Shown here: positions 63,047 through 64,000 of the stretch, in pieces | Layout of the letters: the number at the start of each line of letters is the position of its first letter | How positions within the stretch are numbered: the first letter of the stretch is position 1 | Assembly (NCBI RefSeq): GCF_025666195.1 | Contig: NZ_CP102592.1 | Span: 1,302,001 to 1,366,000, forward strand | Length of the DNA stretch: 64,000 nucleotides | From: Xanthomonas sp. CFBP 8443 | Lineage (GTDB): Bacteria > Pseudomonadota > Gammaproteobacteria > Xanthomonadales > Xanthomonadaceae | Direction of reading: 5' to 3' | Position numbers and translations under genes: made by a program | The notes under the pieces: model-generated | The model's input: only the letters and a program-made list of their open reading frames with translations | Databases searched by the model: none | What the model was told of the DNA's origin: nothing

Positions 63047-63080
63047 AAAAGAAAGGGCGCCTCGATGCGCCCTTTCTTTT
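63047..63080 (+). terminator. Rho-independent terminator after isocitrate dehydrogenase
   Basis: AGAAAGGGCGC and GCGCCCTTTCT form a perfect 11-base stem with a 6-base loop, with T residues after it and A residues before it. It may also act on the minus strand for the BI-1 gene. Confidence 0.92.
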
Positions 63081-63137
63081 GCTCGGAAGTTTGTCTGAAG
63101 CCACTTCCGCTCATCGATCGCGGGGAGCCGCTCTTGC

Positions 63138-63168
63138 GAATCCCCAATCCCGATTCCCGATTCCCGGC
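63138..63168. repeat. CCCGATT-type heptad repeats
   Basis: AATCCCCAATCCCGATTCCC followed by GATTCCCGG consists of variants of a 7-base unit (TCCCGAT). It stands just after the stop codon of the BI-1 gene, as the other arrays stand at gene ends. Confidence 0.75.
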
Positions 63169-63945
63169 TTAATTTCGCGACTGCAACTTCGACAGCAGCC
63201 GCAGGAACTCGATGTACAGCCACACCAGGGTGACCATCAGCCCGAACGCGCCGTACCACTCCATGTACTTGGGCGCGCCCTGTTCCACGCCACTCTCGAT
63301 GAAGTCGAAGTCCAGCACCAGGTTCAGCGCCGCCACCACCACCACGAACAGGCTGAACAGGATGCCGACCGTGCCGGAGGCGTGGATGAAGGGGATCTGG
63401 ATGTTGAAGAAGCCGAGCACGATGGTCGCCAGGTACACCAGCGCGATGCCGCCGGTGGCCGCGACCACGCCGAGCTTGAAGTTCTCGGTGGCCTTGATCA
63501 GCCCGCTGCGGTACGCGAACAGCAGCGCGAACAGGGTGCCGAAGGTCAGCAGCACCGCCTGCAGCACGATGCCGTTGAAGCGCACTTCGTACATCGCCGA
63601 GATCGAACCCAGGAAGAAGCCTTCCACCAGCGCGTACAGCGGCGCGGTGATCGGCGCCCAGGTCTTCTTGAAGGTGGTGATCATGGCCAGGATGAAGCCG
63701 CCGATGGCGCCGCCCAGCACGTAGCCGATGATGCCCGGGGCGATCACTTCTTTGCCGGCGCCGTCGATCGAGATCGACTGGCTCCAAGCGAACGCCGCCG
63801 TCAGCACGGTCAACAGCAGCAACGCGCCGGTCTTGTGGATGGTGCCGTTCAGGGTCATCGCCTCGCCGTCGCGCGAGACCACCGCGCCGCTGCCGAGGTC
63901 GAGGAAGGTGGATTCCTTCAAGGCGGGGTTGCCGCTGCGGATCAT
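63169..63945 (-). CDS. Bax inhibitor-1 / YccA family membrane protein
   Basis: A 258-residue inner-membrane protein with about seven hydrophobic segments after a soluble N-terminal part of 35 residues (MIRSGNPALKESTFLDLGSG). Typical BI-1 family helices include TGALLLLTVLTAAFAWSQS, YALVEGFFLGSISAMYE and the C-terminal AALNLVLDFDFIESG. The family is found in most proteobacteria; members are calcium leak channels or modulators of FtsH activity in E. coli (YccA). The window ends 55 bases upstream of the start. Confidence 0.9.
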   Translation of the reverse strand: MIRSGNPALKESTFLDLGSGAVVSRDGEAMTLNGTIHKTGALLLLTVLTAAFAWSQSISIDGAGKEVIAPGIIGYVLGGAIGGFILAMITTFKKTWAPITAPLYALVEGFFLGSISAMYEVRFNGIVLQAVLLTFGTLFALLFAYRSGLIKATENFKLGVVAATGGIALVYLATIVLGFFNIQIPFIHASGTVGILFSLFVVVVAALNLVLDFDFIESGVEQGAPKYMEWYGAFGLMVTLVWLYIEFLRLLSKLQSRN

Positions 63946-64000
63946 GCTGTTTCTCCCTGTAAAAAAGACGATTGGCCCGTGTCGGCCGCAAGTGCCGAGC

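Overview
The window is high-GC chromosomal DNA from a gammaproteobacterium of the family Xanthomonadaceae, most likely Xanthomonas or a close relative such as Stenotrophomonas or Pseudoxanthomonas. The grounds are gene content and repeats: a class II DAHP synthase, a TonB-dependent receptor, an S46 dipeptidyl-peptidase, a TorF-type porin, and dispersed intergenic palindromes beginning TGTAGGAGC or TGTGGGAGC with 7-bp ACTCGGG-type tandem arrays. Nearly everything is ordinary core genome. I see no tRNA, rRNA, CRISPR array, prophage, transposase gene or integrase.

Layout. 1-11 kb: start of a TonB-dependent receptor (cut by the left edge), DAHP synthase, MscS channel, lipoprotein amidase, a DUF2127 membrane protein, the GTPase TypA/BipA, a cyclophilin, a small thioredoxin-fold protein and malate dehydrogenase. 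11-18 kb: a secreted S9 peptidase, propionyl-CoA synthetase, an unknown protein with a hexanucleotide repeat, a glutathione transferase and a SleB-type cell wall hydrolase. 18-28 kb: a 1-kb stretch without a convincing gene, FadH, a repeat-rich spacer, then a minus-strand cluster (MFS exporter, SGNH hydrolase, aldo/keto reductase, zinc-type alcohol dehydrogenase) with a divergent LysR regulator. 28-38 kb: OmpA, an unknown secreted protein, a pseudouridine synthase, an HNH endonuclease gene directly behind kbl, the sulfate ABC transporter operon sbp-cysT-cysW-cysA, and a TorF-type porin. 38-50 kb: tdh, the S46 peptidase, a histidine phosphatase, a membrane protein, folC, a double-SPOR protein, cvpA, purF, a ferritin-like protein, a secreted metallopeptidase and a lipoprotein. 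50-64 kb: lpxH, a PAP2 phosphatase and glycosyltransferase pair, ppx, ppk, phoR, phoB, a BepA-like M48 protease, a monothiol/dithiol glutaredoxin with an AhpD-like protein, an NAD-type isocitrate dehydrogenase and a Bax inhibitor-1 family membrane protein.

How genes work together. phoB, phoR, ppk and ppx lie head to tail and join phosphate sensing to polyphosphate synthesis and breakdown; a three-half-site Pho-box-like sequence sits just upstream of phoB. kbl and tdh are the two steps of threonine-to-glycine conversion but are separated by the sulfate operon and the porin gene. folC, the SPOR protein, cvpA and purF follow the conserved gammaproteobacterial folC-dedD-cvpA-purF order.

The most unusual items are an in-frame insertion of about 80 residues in CysT carrying two extra hydrophobic segments, the Pho-box candidate, the uncharacterised LysR-flanked cluster, a pair of inverted heptad arrays around a palindrome and terminator between lpxH and the PAP2 gene, and a repeat element with imperfect inverted ends at about 21.6-21.9 kb. 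I did not find a clearly new defence or biosynthetic system.
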